DNA from: Halohasta salina
GTDB taxonomy: Archaea; Halobacteriota; Halobacteria; Halobacteriales; Haloferacaceae
Reading direction: 5' to 3'
Assembly: GCF_024178165.1 (NCBI RefSeq)
Contig: NZ_JAMZIE010000005.1
Location: 1-64,000, forward strand
DNA: 64,000 nucleotides
In this document: positions 49,513-58,080 of the stretch, in pieces
Numbering within the stretch: the first letter of the stretch is position 1
How the letters are laid out: every line of letters starts with the position of its first letter
The notes under the pieces: model-generated
What the model was told of the DNA's origin: nothing
Database searches by the model: none
What the model saw: only the letters and a program-made list of their open reading frames with translations
Position numbers and translations under genes: made by a program

Positions 49513-50558
49513 ACTGGCCTCTGTCCGGCGGGGTGTCGACGCCGAACCGGACCGAGCGGGATCGGGCCGTCTTCCGGCTGGCCTTTCTCGGACCGTGGCT
49601 CGCCCTCGCGGTCACGGCGCTGGCCGTGCTCGTCTTCGGGGCCCCGTCACGACAGCTCCAACTGGTGCCGTTCGCCGTCAGTATCGTCATCTTCGGCCTG
49701 CCGCACGGCGCGGTCGACCACCTCACGCTGCCGTGGGCCTACGGCGAGCCGCCGACCCGCCGCTGGCTGGCGATCGTCGGCGGCCTCTACCTCGTCGTCG
49801 GGGTCGCCTACACAGCAGTCTGGTTCGTCGCCCCCGTCGCCGCCTTCGGCGTCTTCATCCTCATCACGTGGTTCCACTGGGGGCAAGGCGAGGTCCACCC
49901 GCTGGTCGAGTTGGTCGACCCGACGCATCTCCGGACGCGGGCGGCGCGGGCGCTGACGGTCGCCGCCCGTGGCTCGCTGCCGATGGTGGTGCCGCTCGTG
50001 GCGTTCCCCGAGGAGTACCGGTGGGTCGCCGCGCGGCTCGTCGGCCTCTTCGGTACGGTCGACCTCGCGGCCCTCGATCCGGTCTTCTCGGTTCGGGGTC
50101 GGATGGCCGCCGGCGCGCTCGTCGCCACGCTGCTCGTCGCCACCCTCGCGGTCGGCTACCGAGACGGCGAGGGACGACGCACGTGGGCAGTCGACATCGG
50201 TGAACTCCTCTTTCTGACCGCCTACTTCGTCATCGTGCCGCCGATCCTCGCTATCGGGATATTCTTCCCGTGTTGGCACTCGGTCCGCCACATCACGCGG
50301 CTGCTGTTGCTCGACGAGTCGGCGGCCGCCCGACTCGACGCCGGCGAACTCGGTGGCGCACTCGCCCGGTTCGGCCGGCTGGCCACGCCGATGACCGTCG
50401 GCGCGCTCGCCATCTTCGGCGGGCTGGCGCTGGCGGTCCCCGCGTCGCCGGTCGACGGAGCCGGGCTCTTCGCGCTCTATCTGGTCGGTATCGCGGTCGT
50501 GACCGCGCCACACGTCGTCGTGGTGACGGTGCTCGATCTCCGGGAGGGGATCTGGTAG
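49509..50558 (+). CDS. blh: Brp/Blh beta-carotene 15,15'-dioxygenase
   Basis: This 349-residue membrane protein cleaves beta-carotene into two retinal molecules, the chromophore of rhodopsins. Iron-binding His are seen in GLPHGAVDHLTLPW, ITWFHWGQGEVH, FFPCWHSVRHITRLLLL and TAPHVVVVTVLDLREG. The start is ATG 49509. The gene follows the cyclase by an ATGA overlap. No rhodopsin gene is present in the window, so its target is elsewhere in the genome. Confidence 0.92.
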   Translation: MNWPLSGGVSTPNRTERDRAVFRLAFLGPWLALAVTALAVLVFGAPSRQLQLVPFAVSIVIFGLPHGAVDHLTLPWAYGEPPTRRWLAIVGGLYLVVGVAYTAVWFVAPVAAFGVFILITWFHWGQGEVHPLVELVDPTHLRTRAARALTVAARGSLPMVVPLVAFPEEYRWVAARLVGLFGTVDLAALDPVFSVRGRMAAGALVATLLVATLAVGYRDGEGRRTWAVDIGELLFLTAYFVIVPPILAIGIFFPCWHSVRHITRLLLLDESAAARLDAGELGGALARFGRLATPMTVGALAIFGGLALAVPASPVDGAGLFALYLVGIAVVTAPHVVVVTVLDLREGIW

Positions 50559-50589
50559 CTGCGGTCCGCCGCAGCCGCTATCGTATATA

Positions 50590-50606
50590 AGTAGTCGCCG
50601 ACTACT
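50590..50606. terminator. 17-nt perfect palindrome downstream of blh
   Basis: AGTAGTCG-C-CGACTACT is a perfect palindrome 31 nt after the blh stop, between convergent genes. It belongs to the same family as 36378-36392 and 57811-57827. A T-rich tract is absent, but the AT-rich TCGTATATAA precedes it. Confidence 0.5.
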
Positions 50607-50664
50607 GAAGTGGTCTATATAACTCGGCCGTATCTCAACTGGGCAGGAGCCGCCGGCTCGTCGG

Positions 50665-51414
50665 CTACGGCTCCGTTTCGGGATACAATCGCTCGGCGAG
50701 CAACTCGATCCCCTCGATCAGTCGCGGGCTCGGCTGGTTCAACAGCGAGTCGTCGACGACGTGGACCGCGGCATCGAGCTCCCACCCCCGGTCGCCGAGC
50801 CGACTGGGCGAGACCTGCTCACCGGTGCCACAGATGTGGAGGACAGCGTGGTCGGGGTCGGCCGCGGCGACGGTGTCGCGGTCGACCTCCTGAGAGCGTT
50901 CGCCGGGGGCGACGAAGGGGTACTGACCGCCGACCGCTTCGACCGCATCGGGCACCCAGTTGCCGGCGGCCATCGGCGGGTCTGACCACTCCTCGCAGTA
51001 GACCACGGGTCGCGCCTCGCCGTCGGCGAGCGCGCGGCCGACGCGTTCGTCGACCGCCGCCAGTCGGGCCTCGGCGTCGGCCCGGAGGTCGACACCGGCC
51101 TCGGGACAGCCGGCTGCGTCGGCCAGCGACTCGAAGCCCGCCAGCACGTCGTCGAGGCGGCTCGGCTCGTGGTGGAAGACGTCGTAACCCTGATCGCGGA
51201 GTTCGTCGCGGATTTCAGCTTGGAGGCCGTCGCTGGTACAGACGAGATCGGGCGACAACTCCGCGAGCCGGTCGTAATCGGGGTTCAGCCAGCCGCCGAC
51301 GACCGGACGATCGAGTTCGCAGTGGCCGGTGACGCCGACGACGCGGTTGTCGACGCCGAGTGCGGCGAGGGTGGCGGTCGCACTCGGGGCCAGCGAGACG
51401 ATACGGTCGGGCAT
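50665..51414 (-). CDS. BtuF-like periplasmic-binding-type protein without signal peptide
   Basis: ATG 51412-51414 gives 249 residues. It resembles cobalamin/siderophore-type binding proteins: PDRIVSLAPSATATLAALGVDNRVVGVTGHCELD, DYDRLAELSPDLVCTSDGLQAEI and the ADPDHAVLHICGTGEQ region. A signal peptide or lipobox is not visible in this start, unlike normal BtuF lipoproteins. In haloarchaea signal-less members exist, but their role is unclear. A longer frame (to 51474) adds no leader. No btuCD genes adjoin. Confidence 0.75.
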   Translation of the reverse strand: MPDRIVSLAPSATATLAALGVDNRVVGVTGHCELDRPVVGGWLNPDYDRLAELSPDLVCTSDGLQAEIRDELRDQGYDVFHHEPSRLDDVLAGFESLADAAGCPEAGVDLRADAEARLAAVDERVGRALADGEARPVVYCEEWSDPPMAAGNWVPDAVEAVGGQYPFVAPGERSQEVDRDTVAAADPDHAVLHICGTGEQVSPSRLGDRGWELDAAVHVVDDSLLNQPSPRLIEGIELLAERLYPETEP

Positions 51415-51619
51415 GGGGTCGACTCCGAGCCACAGCCTCGAAAACAACCCGGTACCGATCAGCCAACTGAACACAATCTATCAGGGTCGTTCGGGGGAGA
51501 GACGGCGCTATCCCGGACGCTCGACCCGATACCAAACTGCTTAAGTAATATTCTGTCTTCTTGTTGGCAACGACCGCTCCCGTATTTTTATCGGCCATAC
51601 CGGGGGCTCATAGCACACA

Positions 51620-52621
51620 ATGAGTGAACGAACGTTTACCACGACAACCGACCGCTCGCGATCCCGAGAGCGGCGCGACCGAACCGCCTCCGAACAAACC
51701 TCCGAATCCGAATCCGAACACGACGGCCTCCAGTGTCCCGAGTGTAGCGGCAACGTCATCACCGACGACGAACACGGCGAAACCGTCTGTGGCGACTGCG
51801 GGCTCGTCATCACCGAGGACTCCGTCGACCGCGGTCCCGAGTGGCGCGCCTTCGACAGCGCCGAAAAGGATCAGAAGTCCCGTGTCGGTGCGCCGACCAC
51901 CAACACGATGCACGACAAGGGACTGTCGACCAACATCGACTGGCGGAACAAAGACGCCTACGGCCGTTCGCTGGGCGCACGCCAGCGCCAGAAGATGCAG
52001 CGGCTCCGCAAGTGGAACGAGCGGTTCCGCACCCGCGACTCCAAGGAGCGCAACCTCAAGCAGGCGCTCGGCGAGATCGACCGGATGGCCAGCGCGCTCG
52101 GACTGCCGGACAACGTTCGGGAGACGGCGTCGGTGATCTACCGGCGGGCCCTCGACGAGGACCTGCTGCCCGGCCGCTCGATCGAGGGCGTGTCGACCTC
52201 GTGTGTGTACGCCGCCGCCCGGATGGCCGGCGTCCCCCGGAGCCTCGACGAGATCGCCGACGTCTCCCGCGTGGAGAAAAGCGAGATCGCCCGGACCTAC
52301 CGCTACGTCGTCCGTGAGCTCTCCTTGGAGGTCAAACCCGCCGACCCCGAGCAGTACGTCCCGCGGTTCGCCTCCTCGCTGGAACTCTCCGAAGAATCCG
52401 AAATGCGGGCCAAACAGCTGCTGAAAAACGCCAAGGAACAGGGCGTCCACAGCGGCAAGTCGCCGGTCGGCCTCGCCGCGGCCGCGGTCTACGCCGCCGC
52501 GCTACTGACGAACGAAAAGACCACGCAGGCGGCAGTCTCCGAAGTCGCCGACATCTCCGAGGTCACGATCCGCAACCGGTACCACGAGCTGCTCGAAGCC
52601 GAAGAAGAGATGCTCGTCTAA
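51620..52621 (+). CDS. tfb: Transcription initiation factor IIB (TFB)
   Basis: This 333-residue factor recruits RNA polymerase to TBP-bound promoters. A haloarchaeal N-terminal Ser/Arg/Glu-rich stretch precedes the zinc ribbon LQCPECSGNVITDDEHGETVCGDCGLVI. The B-finger region follows (RVGAPTTNTMHDKGLSTNIDW), then two cyclin-like repeats (NVRETASVIYRRALDEDLLPGRSIEGVSTSCVYAAARM and SGKSPVGLAAAAVYAAALL). Haloarchaea have several TFBs; which of them this is cannot be said. The final four bases overlap the convergent histidine kinase. Confidence 0.95.
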   Translation: MSERTFTTTTDRSRSRERRDRTASEQTSESESEHDGLQCPECSGNVITDDEHGETVCGDCGLVITEDSVDRGPEWRAFDSAEKDQKSRVGAPTTNTMHDKGLSTNIDWRNKDAYGRSLGARQRQKMQRLRKWNERFRTRDSKERNLKQALGEIDRMASALGLPDNVRETASVIYRRALDEDLLPGRSIEGVSTSCVYAAARMAGVPRSLDEIADVSRVEKSEIARTYRYVVRELSLEVKPADPEQYVPRFASSLELSEESEMRAKQLLKNAKEQGVHSGKSPVGLAAAAVYAAALLTNEKTTQAAVSEVADISEVTIRNRYHELLEAEEEMLV

Positions 52622-54342
52622 ACCCGGTCGACATCGGCTCCGACTTCCGTTGCAGTCTCTTCGTCCGGCTCGTTTTCAGTCACATCCCGAGACCGACTGC
52701 CCGTTTCGATCTCGAAGCGTGCGCCGCCGGTCTCGCCGTTCGTCACACTGATCGACCAGCCGTGGGCGTCGACGATCTCGGTGACGATGCTCAGGCCGAA
52801 GCCGGTGCCCTGTCGTGAGGTGGTGTACCCCGATTCGAAGATCTCGTCGTGTTTTGCTTCGGGGATTCCGGGGCCGTCGTCTTCGACGTAGAACCCGCCG
52901 TCGTCAAGCGGTCCAACCGAGATCGTGACGTCCTCGCCGCCGTGTTCGACCGCATTGCGAACGAGGTTCTCGAAGAGCTGTTGGAGCCGCTCACGGTCGG
53001 CATCGAGTTCCGTATCGCCGTCGACGACGAGTTCGGCGTCGGCGACGTCGACCATCTCCCAACAGGAGCGGACGACCGCCGCCAGTGAGACACGCTCGGT
53101 GTCGTCGATCGGTTTGCCCTGCCGGGCCAGCGCCAGCAGGTCTTCGATGAGCTCTTCCATCCGGTCGAGCGCCGTCTTGACCGTCTCGAGGGGCTCGTCG
53201 TCGCCGGTCTCACGGGCGAGGTCGATGTTGCCCTGAGCGATGTTGAGCGGGTTCCGCAGGTCGTGGGAGACCATCCCCGTGAACTGTTCGAGGCGGGCGT
53301 TTTGGGTTTCGAGTTCCCGCCGGTACCGCTCCTGTTCGGTGACGTCTTTCAGCAGGATGAGCCGGCCGAGTTGTGCCTTCCCGGTCGAAAACTGGTTGGT
53401 CGAGACACTGTAGTAGCGGGTCTCGCCGTCGAGCGTGCACTCCAGTGGCTCGTCGCTCGTGAGGCTGACCGCGACTCGCGGGACGACGCTCGGTAGCTCC
53501 GCGTCGATGGCCTCCTCGAGTTGGGGAAACAGCGCGACTGCGGCCCGGTTGTAGTCCCGGATCTCGTCTTCGTCGTCGACGACGATCACCGGGTCGTCGT
53601 ACTGGCCGGCCAACTGGATCGTCTCGAACTGCTCGATGTAGCTGAACAGCACCCCCACGGCGAACACCGCCACCCCGATCGCCGAGTAGGAAACGTCGAG
53701 AAGGAGCGGGGTGACGAAGCCCACGATGTCGAACACAACCGGCAGCGCGGTCAGCCCGACGAGGATCGCGAAGGGGCGGGTGTCGTAGTCGACCTGCGCG
53801 AACAGTTCGAACAGCATGAAGATGCCGATGACCGCAAGCGCGTAGGCCAGTCCCATCGCAGTCCAGTGGAGGGCCCCATGCTCGATCAGCAGGTGGGGAA
53901 ACGGCGTTTCGACGACCTGTGCGGAGAAGTACAGTCCGTGGAACGGGTTGGTGACCTTCACCGCGACGATCGCGAGATAGACACCGACCGCGAGCCGCTG
54001 GTAGGTCGGGTTACGGTGGAGCGTCCGACCGGTGTAGGCCGAACAGAAGTAGAGCCACGGCCCGACGGTACTGAGGCCGACGACCAACCCCGCAGTATAA
54101 AATCCGTACTGGAGACGCGGGGTCGGCGCGGCCAGATAGCCGACGTGAAATGCCGCCCACAGCCCGCTGGTGACCAGCAGGGCGACGAGCCCGTTGCGTG
54201 TGTCGTCGTTCGAAATCCGGAGGGCCCGACCGATGCTCCCGAAACAGGCGACTGCGGCGGCTCCGAACACGAACAGATAGATCTCGAACAGACGGCCGTG
54301 TGCGAGCAAGATTGCCTGAAAGAGCGAGAGCGTGTCAATCAT
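52618..54342 (-). CDS. 7TM-sensor histidine kinase
   Basis: ATG 54340-54342 gives 574 residues. The N-terminal 220 residues form seven membrane helices of the 7TM histidine-kinase receptor type (LRISNDDTRNGLVALLVTSGLWAAFHVG, then FTHLLIEHGALHW-like HLLIEHGALHW). A PAS-like segment (QYDDPVIVVDDEDEIRDYNRAAVALFPQ) precedes the kinase: phospho-acceptor box MVSHDLRNPLNIAQGNIDLA, then N-box FENLVRNAVEHGGEDV, G1 VEDDGPGIPEA and G2 GTGFGLSIVTEIV. The ligand is unknown. Its stop overlaps the TFB stop. Confidence 0.9.
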   Translation of the reverse strand: MIDTLSLFQAILLAHGRLFEIYLFVFGAAAVACFGSIGRALRISNDDTRNGLVALLVTSGLWAAFHVGYLAAPTPRLQYGFYTAGLVVGLSTVGPWLYFCSAYTGRTLHRNPTYQRLAVGVYLAIVAVKVTNPFHGLYFSAQVVETPFPHLLIEHGALHWTAMGLAYALAVIGIFMLFELFAQVDYDTRPFAILVGLTALPVVFDIVGFVTPLLLDVSYSAIGVAVFAVGVLFSYIEQFETIQLAGQYDDPVIVVDDEDEIRDYNRAAVALFPQLEEAIDAELPSVVPRVAVSLTSDEPLECTLDGETRYYSVSTNQFSTGKAQLGRLILLKDVTEQERYRRELETQNARLEQFTGMVSHDLRNPLNIAQGNIDLARETGDDEPLETVKTALDRMEELIEDLLALARQGKPIDDTERVSLAAVVRSCWEMVDVADAELVVDGDTELDADRERLQQLFENLVRNAVEHGGEDVTISVGPLDDGGFYVEDDGPGIPEAKHDEIFESGYTTSRQGTGFGLSIVTEIVDAHGWSISVTNGETGGARFEIETGSRSRDVTENEPDEETATEVGADVDRV

Positions 54343-54437
54343 AGTGTATAGATGGTGTAGTAATTCGGTACGGACGGTAGCCACCTCGAAGGGATAAACG
54401 TACCTTTCGATCTGATAGATTCCCAACCGAAGGAACG

Positions 54438-55733
54438 CTACGGCCAGCCGATCACGCCGACCGCGACGAGTCCCGACAGCGCCAACAGGACGCCGCTCCA
54501 GAGCGTGACGCCCCGCCGGAACCGTGTGGGACCGGCCGTCGACAGGCCGACCTTCACGAGGACGCTAGCGGCAGTCGCCAGCAGGATCGTCACCGCCGTC
54601 TCGGGAGCGGCGATCGTTCCGGACCGAAACAACAACACTGCGGAGGTGGTCACGCCCGCCGAGGAGACCAACCCGGAGACGAGCGCGCTCACGTAGAGCC
54701 CGGCGGTGCCGAACGTCGCCTGTGCGACCGTGCTCCCGGCGAGAATAAAGAGAAACACCGAGCCGAAGGCCAACGCGTTGCGGAGCGAAAACGGGCTGGC
54801 AAACGTCATGTCGACCTGTTGGTCCCAGTCGGCGATCAGCCAGGCGACGACGAAGCTCCCGACCACGAGGACGCCCAGCGGGGCGACCACACCGTAGAGG
54901 ATCGGCCCCGCCGAGATGGTGAACGCGACGGCGATCCCGAGGTTCCGGAGGGCCATCGCGGCGTTGGCCAACAGTACCGCCGCGACGCCGTACTGGACGG
55001 CTTCGTGTTCCTGCTGGACGTAGTCGAGCATCGCGCCGACGACCGCCGCCGAGGAGGCCAGCCCACCGAAAAAGCCGGTGACGGCGATGCCTCGCCCGCC
55101 GTAGCTCCGGACCAACGCGTAGTTGACGATACCGATCCCCGCCACCGTGACGACCATCAGCCACGCGATCCGTGGCTCGAAGGGGACCGGCCCGACCTCC
55201 ATGACACCCGCCGGGAGCAGCGGATAGATGACGAACGCGAGGATGGCGAACTCGATGGCCGACTGGAGTTCCTCCCGCGAAAGCCCACCCGCAATCCCGT
55301 GGAGTTCGCGTTTGAGCACGAGCAGCGTCGACGACAACACGGCCACCGTGACGCCTTCGAGGACGAACCCCGAGGCGACCAACACGCCGACGCCGTAGCT
55401 GACGAACAGCGACACCGCAGTCGTCAACGAGAGCGAATCGGGCGAACGATCCGGGAGCAGGCCCAGCACCCCGATCAAAAGCGCCTGTGAGATCACGAAC
55501 AACCCCCCGACAGCGAGCAACAGTGTGCCGTAGGCGGTCTCGGTTGCGATGATCGTAAACACGGCACCGAGCAGGCTGGTCAACGAGAAGGTCCGAATCC
55601 CGGCGGGTTTGTCGGACCACTCGCGTTCGAGACCGAGAAACAACCCGAGTGCTGCGGCCATCGCCAGCCGGATCACCGGCTCGCCGAAGGAGACCCCGAA
55701 AAACGTCCCCGTCCGAAGGAGCGCCGCGACCAT
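54438..55733 (-). CDS. MgtC/SapB-DUF4010 membrane protein
   Basis: ATG 55731-55733 gives 431 residues; GTG at 55808 is an alternative. The N-terminal part has LAMAAALGLFLGLEREWSDKPAGIRTFSLTSLLGAVF, the MgtC/SapB motif, and the rest is DUF4010-type (SREELQSAIEFAILAFVIYPLLP, then GGRGIAVTGFFGGLASSAAVVGAML). About 12 membrane segments. Function is unknown; MgtC-like proteins relate to magnesium and membrane potential. It lies divergent to the AI-2E-type gene. Confidence 0.85.
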   Translation of the reverse strand: MVAALLRTGTFFGVSFGEPVIRLAMAAALGLFLGLEREWSDKPAGIRTFSLTSLLGAVFTIIATETAYGTLLLAVGGLFVISQALLIGVLGLLPDRSPDSLSLTTAVSLFVSYGVGVLVASGFVLEGVTVAVLSSTLLVLKRELHGIAGGLSREELQSAIEFAILAFVIYPLLPAGVMEVGPVPFEPRIAWLMVVTVAGIGIVNYALVRSYGGRGIAVTGFFGGLASSAAVVGAMLDYVQQEHEAVQYGVAAVLLANAAMALRNLGIAVAFTISAGPILYGVVAPLGVLVVGSFVVAWLIADWDQQVDMTFASPFSLRNALAFGSVFLFILAGSTVAQATFGTAGLYVSALVSGLVSSAGVTTSAVLLFRSGTIAAPETAVTILLATAASVLVKVGLSTAGPTRFRRGVTLWSGVLLALSGLVAVGVIGWP

Positions 55734-55855
55734 CCACACTTGTTGGGTCGCCAGCGGTTTGAACACACCGCCGACCCAGTGGTCGACACCACCAGCCGAT
55801 CCCACCACCGACAGGGAGTCGACGTTCTTTTTTTGTGTCCCGTTAGTCGCTAGTT

Positions 55856-57028
55856 ATGTCGCTTCAGTCGACGCTCCGCGAGCATCCGGTCTGGGTGCTC
55901 GTTGGGATCGGCCTCCTCGGTGCCGTGGCCTACGTCGTGCAGGCGTTCGTCGGGACGCTCGTTTTCGGGCTGTTCCTCTACTATGCGACCCGGCCGGTGT
56001 ACGACCGGATCGAGGGCCGGGTCGGCGAGCCGTCCATCGCGGCCGGGATCTCGATTTTCGCCCTCGCGCTGCCCGCCCTCGCGCTGGTGGGCTACGCGCT
56101 GTTGATCGTCGTGCGGCAGTTCAACGACCTCACGGAGACGACCGCACTCAACCCCGAAGATTTCGGGCTCGATCCCACGGTCTTCGACCGCCTCGCCGAT
56201 CCGACAGCGCTCGCCTCGGCCGACCTCTCGCAGTTTCTGACCACGGAACTGGTGAGTTCGGTGGTCGACTCGTTGGCCTCCGCCGTCGAGACGGCAACCG
56301 TGCTGGCGGTGGCGGCGATCAACCTGTTTGCGATGGTCGCCCTCGCGTTCTATCTGCTGCGTGACGACCACCGGATTGCCGGCTGGCTGCTGAATGCTTT
56401 CGGCGAGAAGGGGACCCTGTTCCGACAGTATCTCGTCGCCGTCGACCGGGATCTCAAAGACATCTTCTTCGGGAACATCCTCAACGCGGTGTTCACCGGC
56501 ACCATCGGGGTGATCATCTACTCGCTACTCAATGTCGTCGCGCCGAACGATGTAGCGATCCCCGCGGCGGCACTGGTCGGTCTACTGGCCGGGGTTGCGA
56601 GCCTCATCCCGGTCGTCGGCATGAAACTTGTCTACGTGCCGGTCGGCGGCTATATGGCGATCCAGAGCCTCACGACCGCCGCCACCGAGAGCCTCTGGTT
56701 CGTCGCCGCCTTCTTCATCGTCTCGTTGGTCGTCGTCGACTCGATTCCGGATCTCGTGTTGCGGCCCTACGTCTCCGGACAGAACGTCCACGTCGGCGCG
56801 CTCATGTTGGCCTACACGCTGGGGCCGCTGCTGTTCGGCTGGTACGGCCTGTTCCTCATGCCGGTCCTGTTGGTGTTGGTGGTCCAGTTCGCCCGGATCG
56901 TCCTGCCGGCGCTGTTGACCGAGCGGTCGACGCCACCGATGCCGCTGGTCGGGATGCGACGGCCACGTGCAACCGACGGCTCACCACCGGCCGGCGAACC
57001 GACCGCGGAGGGCAACGACGGCGAGTAG
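55856..57028 (+). CDS. AI-2E family transporter
   Basis: This 390-residue membrane protein shows the YdiK/PerM pattern: a long N-terminal hydrophobic part and the C-terminal SLIPVVGMKLVYVPVGGYMA and VLRPYVSGQNVHVGALMLAYTLGPLLFGWYGLFLMPVLLVLV. Some members transport autoinducers or ions (Na+/Li+ or Na+/H+); the substrate is unknown. Start ATG 55856. Confidence 0.88.
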   Translation: MSLQSTLREHPVWVLVGIGLLGAVAYVVQAFVGTLVFGLFLYYATRPVYDRIEGRVGEPSIAAGISIFALALPALALVGYALLIVVRQFNDLTETTALNPEDFGLDPTVFDRLADPTALASADLSQFLTTELVSSVVDSLASAVETATVLAVAAINLFAMVALAFYLLRDDHRIAGWLLNAFGEKGTLFRQYLVAVDRDLKDIFFGNILNAVFTGTIGVIIYSLLNVVAPNDVAIPAAALVGLLAGVASLIPVVGMKLVYVPVGGYMAIQSLTTAATESLWFVAAFFIVSLVVVDSIPDLVLRPYVSGQNVHVGALMLAYTLGPLLFGWYGLFLMPVLLVLVVQFARIVLPALLTERSTPPMPLVGMRRPRATDGSPPAGEPTAEGNDGE

Positions 57029-57059
57029 CGGGGCTGGAGGGCTCGGATCGGAGGGGGTC

Positions 57060-57335
57060 TCAGGCAGTCAGATACTGCGATTCCCAGTCCGAACGGGCGT
57101 CGATCTCCCGCCGACCCCGGCGAGTCATCGTATAGAAGTTGGTCCGGCGGTCCTGTTGGCCCTTCTCGACGAGCCCCTTGTCGACCAGCGTATCGAGGTT
57201 CGGATACAGCCGGCCGTGGTGGATCTCCTTTTCGTAGTACTCCTCGAGTTCCTCCTTGATCGCCAGCCCGTGGGGGTCGTCGAGGCCGGCGATCACGTAG
57301 AGCAGATCGCGCTGGAATCCTGTCAGGTCGTACAT
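57060..57335 (-). CDS. PadR-family transcriptional regulator
   Basis: This 91-residue winged-helix protein reads MYDLTGFQRDLLYVIAGLDDPHGLAIKEELEEYYEKEIHHGRLYPNLDTLVDKGLVEKGQQDRRTNFYTMTRRGRREI (in part), typical of PadR-like repressors with a Gly-Arg-Leu-Tyr-Pro turn. It is divergent to the amphi-Trp gene and converges with the AI-2E gene. An AT-rich run (ATAAATAAATTTACC, 57368-57382) just upstream may be the promoter. Confidence 0.9.
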   Translation of the reverse strand: MYDLTGFQRDLLYVIAGLDDPHGLAIKEELEEYYEKEIHHGRLYPNLDTLVDKGLVEKGQQDRRTNFYTMTRRGRREIDARSDWESQYLTA

Positions 57336-57527
57336 CGGTAATGTCCACGTACAGATTATTCTCTAAAATAAATAAATTTACCGACCGGATGTCGGCAGTC
57401 GGCGGATCTACCGGTCGTGTGTCCCGATTTTCGGCGAGAGTCCGGTTGCGTGTGCAGTGCCGAAATGCACAAAAACAGACACGTAATGGGCTCATTATTT
57501 ATGAGGGTGCCGAGCGTTGGGACAGGT

Positions 57528-57815
57528 ATGCCTGAAGAGGTCTTGTTCAAATCGGAGTCGACACAGTCCCGCGCGGAGATCGCCGACTACCTGCGAGCAG
57601 TCGCCGACAAACTGTCGGCCCACGAAGCCGTGACGCTATCGGCCGGGAGCGACAGCGTGACCCTAGAGGTCCCCGAACGGCCCACCTTCGAGGTGAAGGC
57701 CGAACGCGAAACCGACAGCAGCGGCGGCAACGCCGAACGGTCGTTGGAACTCGAGATCGAGTGGCGCGAAGGCGGGTCGACCGACGGGGCCGACGGTTCG
57801 CTCAGCGTCGAGTAG
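57528..57815 (+). CDS. Amphi-Trp domain protein
   Basis: ATG 57528 gives 95 residues: MPEEVLFKSESTQSRAEIADYLRAVADKLSAHEAVTLSAGSDSVTLEVPERPTFEVKAERE and a LELEIEWREG end (in part). The pattern is the amphi-Trp domain, a small beta-rich domain found in haloarchaea with a Trp near its end. Function unknown. The stop codon is within a 17-nt palindrome (57811-57827). Confidence 0.8.
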   Translation: MPEEVLFKSESTQSRAEIADYLRAVADKLSAHEAVTLSAGSDSVTLEVPERPTFEVKAERETDSSGGNAERSLELEIEWREGGSTDGADGSLSVE

Positions 57816-57827
57816 CCGACGGCTACT
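57811..57827. terminator. 17-nt palindrome at the end of the amphi-Trp gene
   Basis: AGTAGCCG-A-CGGCTACT overlaps the stop codon at 57813-57815. It is a perfect 8-bp stem with a one-base centre. A loose GAGTA...TACTC repeat follows at 57841-57859. Confidence 0.5.
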
Positions 57828-57917
57828 GAAAGTCGACGTCGAGTAGGCGATGATTACTCAAAAGGGGAACGTAAGCAGCACAGAAGGTGTGCGCATCCGT
57901 TCCGTTGTGGTCCCCGC

Positions 57918-57948
57918 TGACGCTTCGGCCCTCCAAAGCGAAGCGTCA
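57918..57948. other. Strong stem-loop in the gap before the zinc-ribbon gene
   Basis: TGACGCTTCG (57918-57927) and CGAAGCGTCA (57939-57948) form a perfect 10-bp stem with an 11-nt loop. It lies in the 252-nt gap between the amphi-Trp gene and the zinc-ribbon gene at 58081. It may be a small RNA, a terminator or a regulatory element. No coding sequence is supported in the gap. Confidence 0.55.
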
Positions 57949-58080
57949 TTGTCAACTGGTCACCGGACATGTATAAATGTGTCCATATAGTTATCATATA
58001 TGATTCTGAGAAAACACGCATACGTAACACGTCCGAGGGAGGCCACTAACTGTTTTTATCATTGCGAAAAAACGAGCGGT

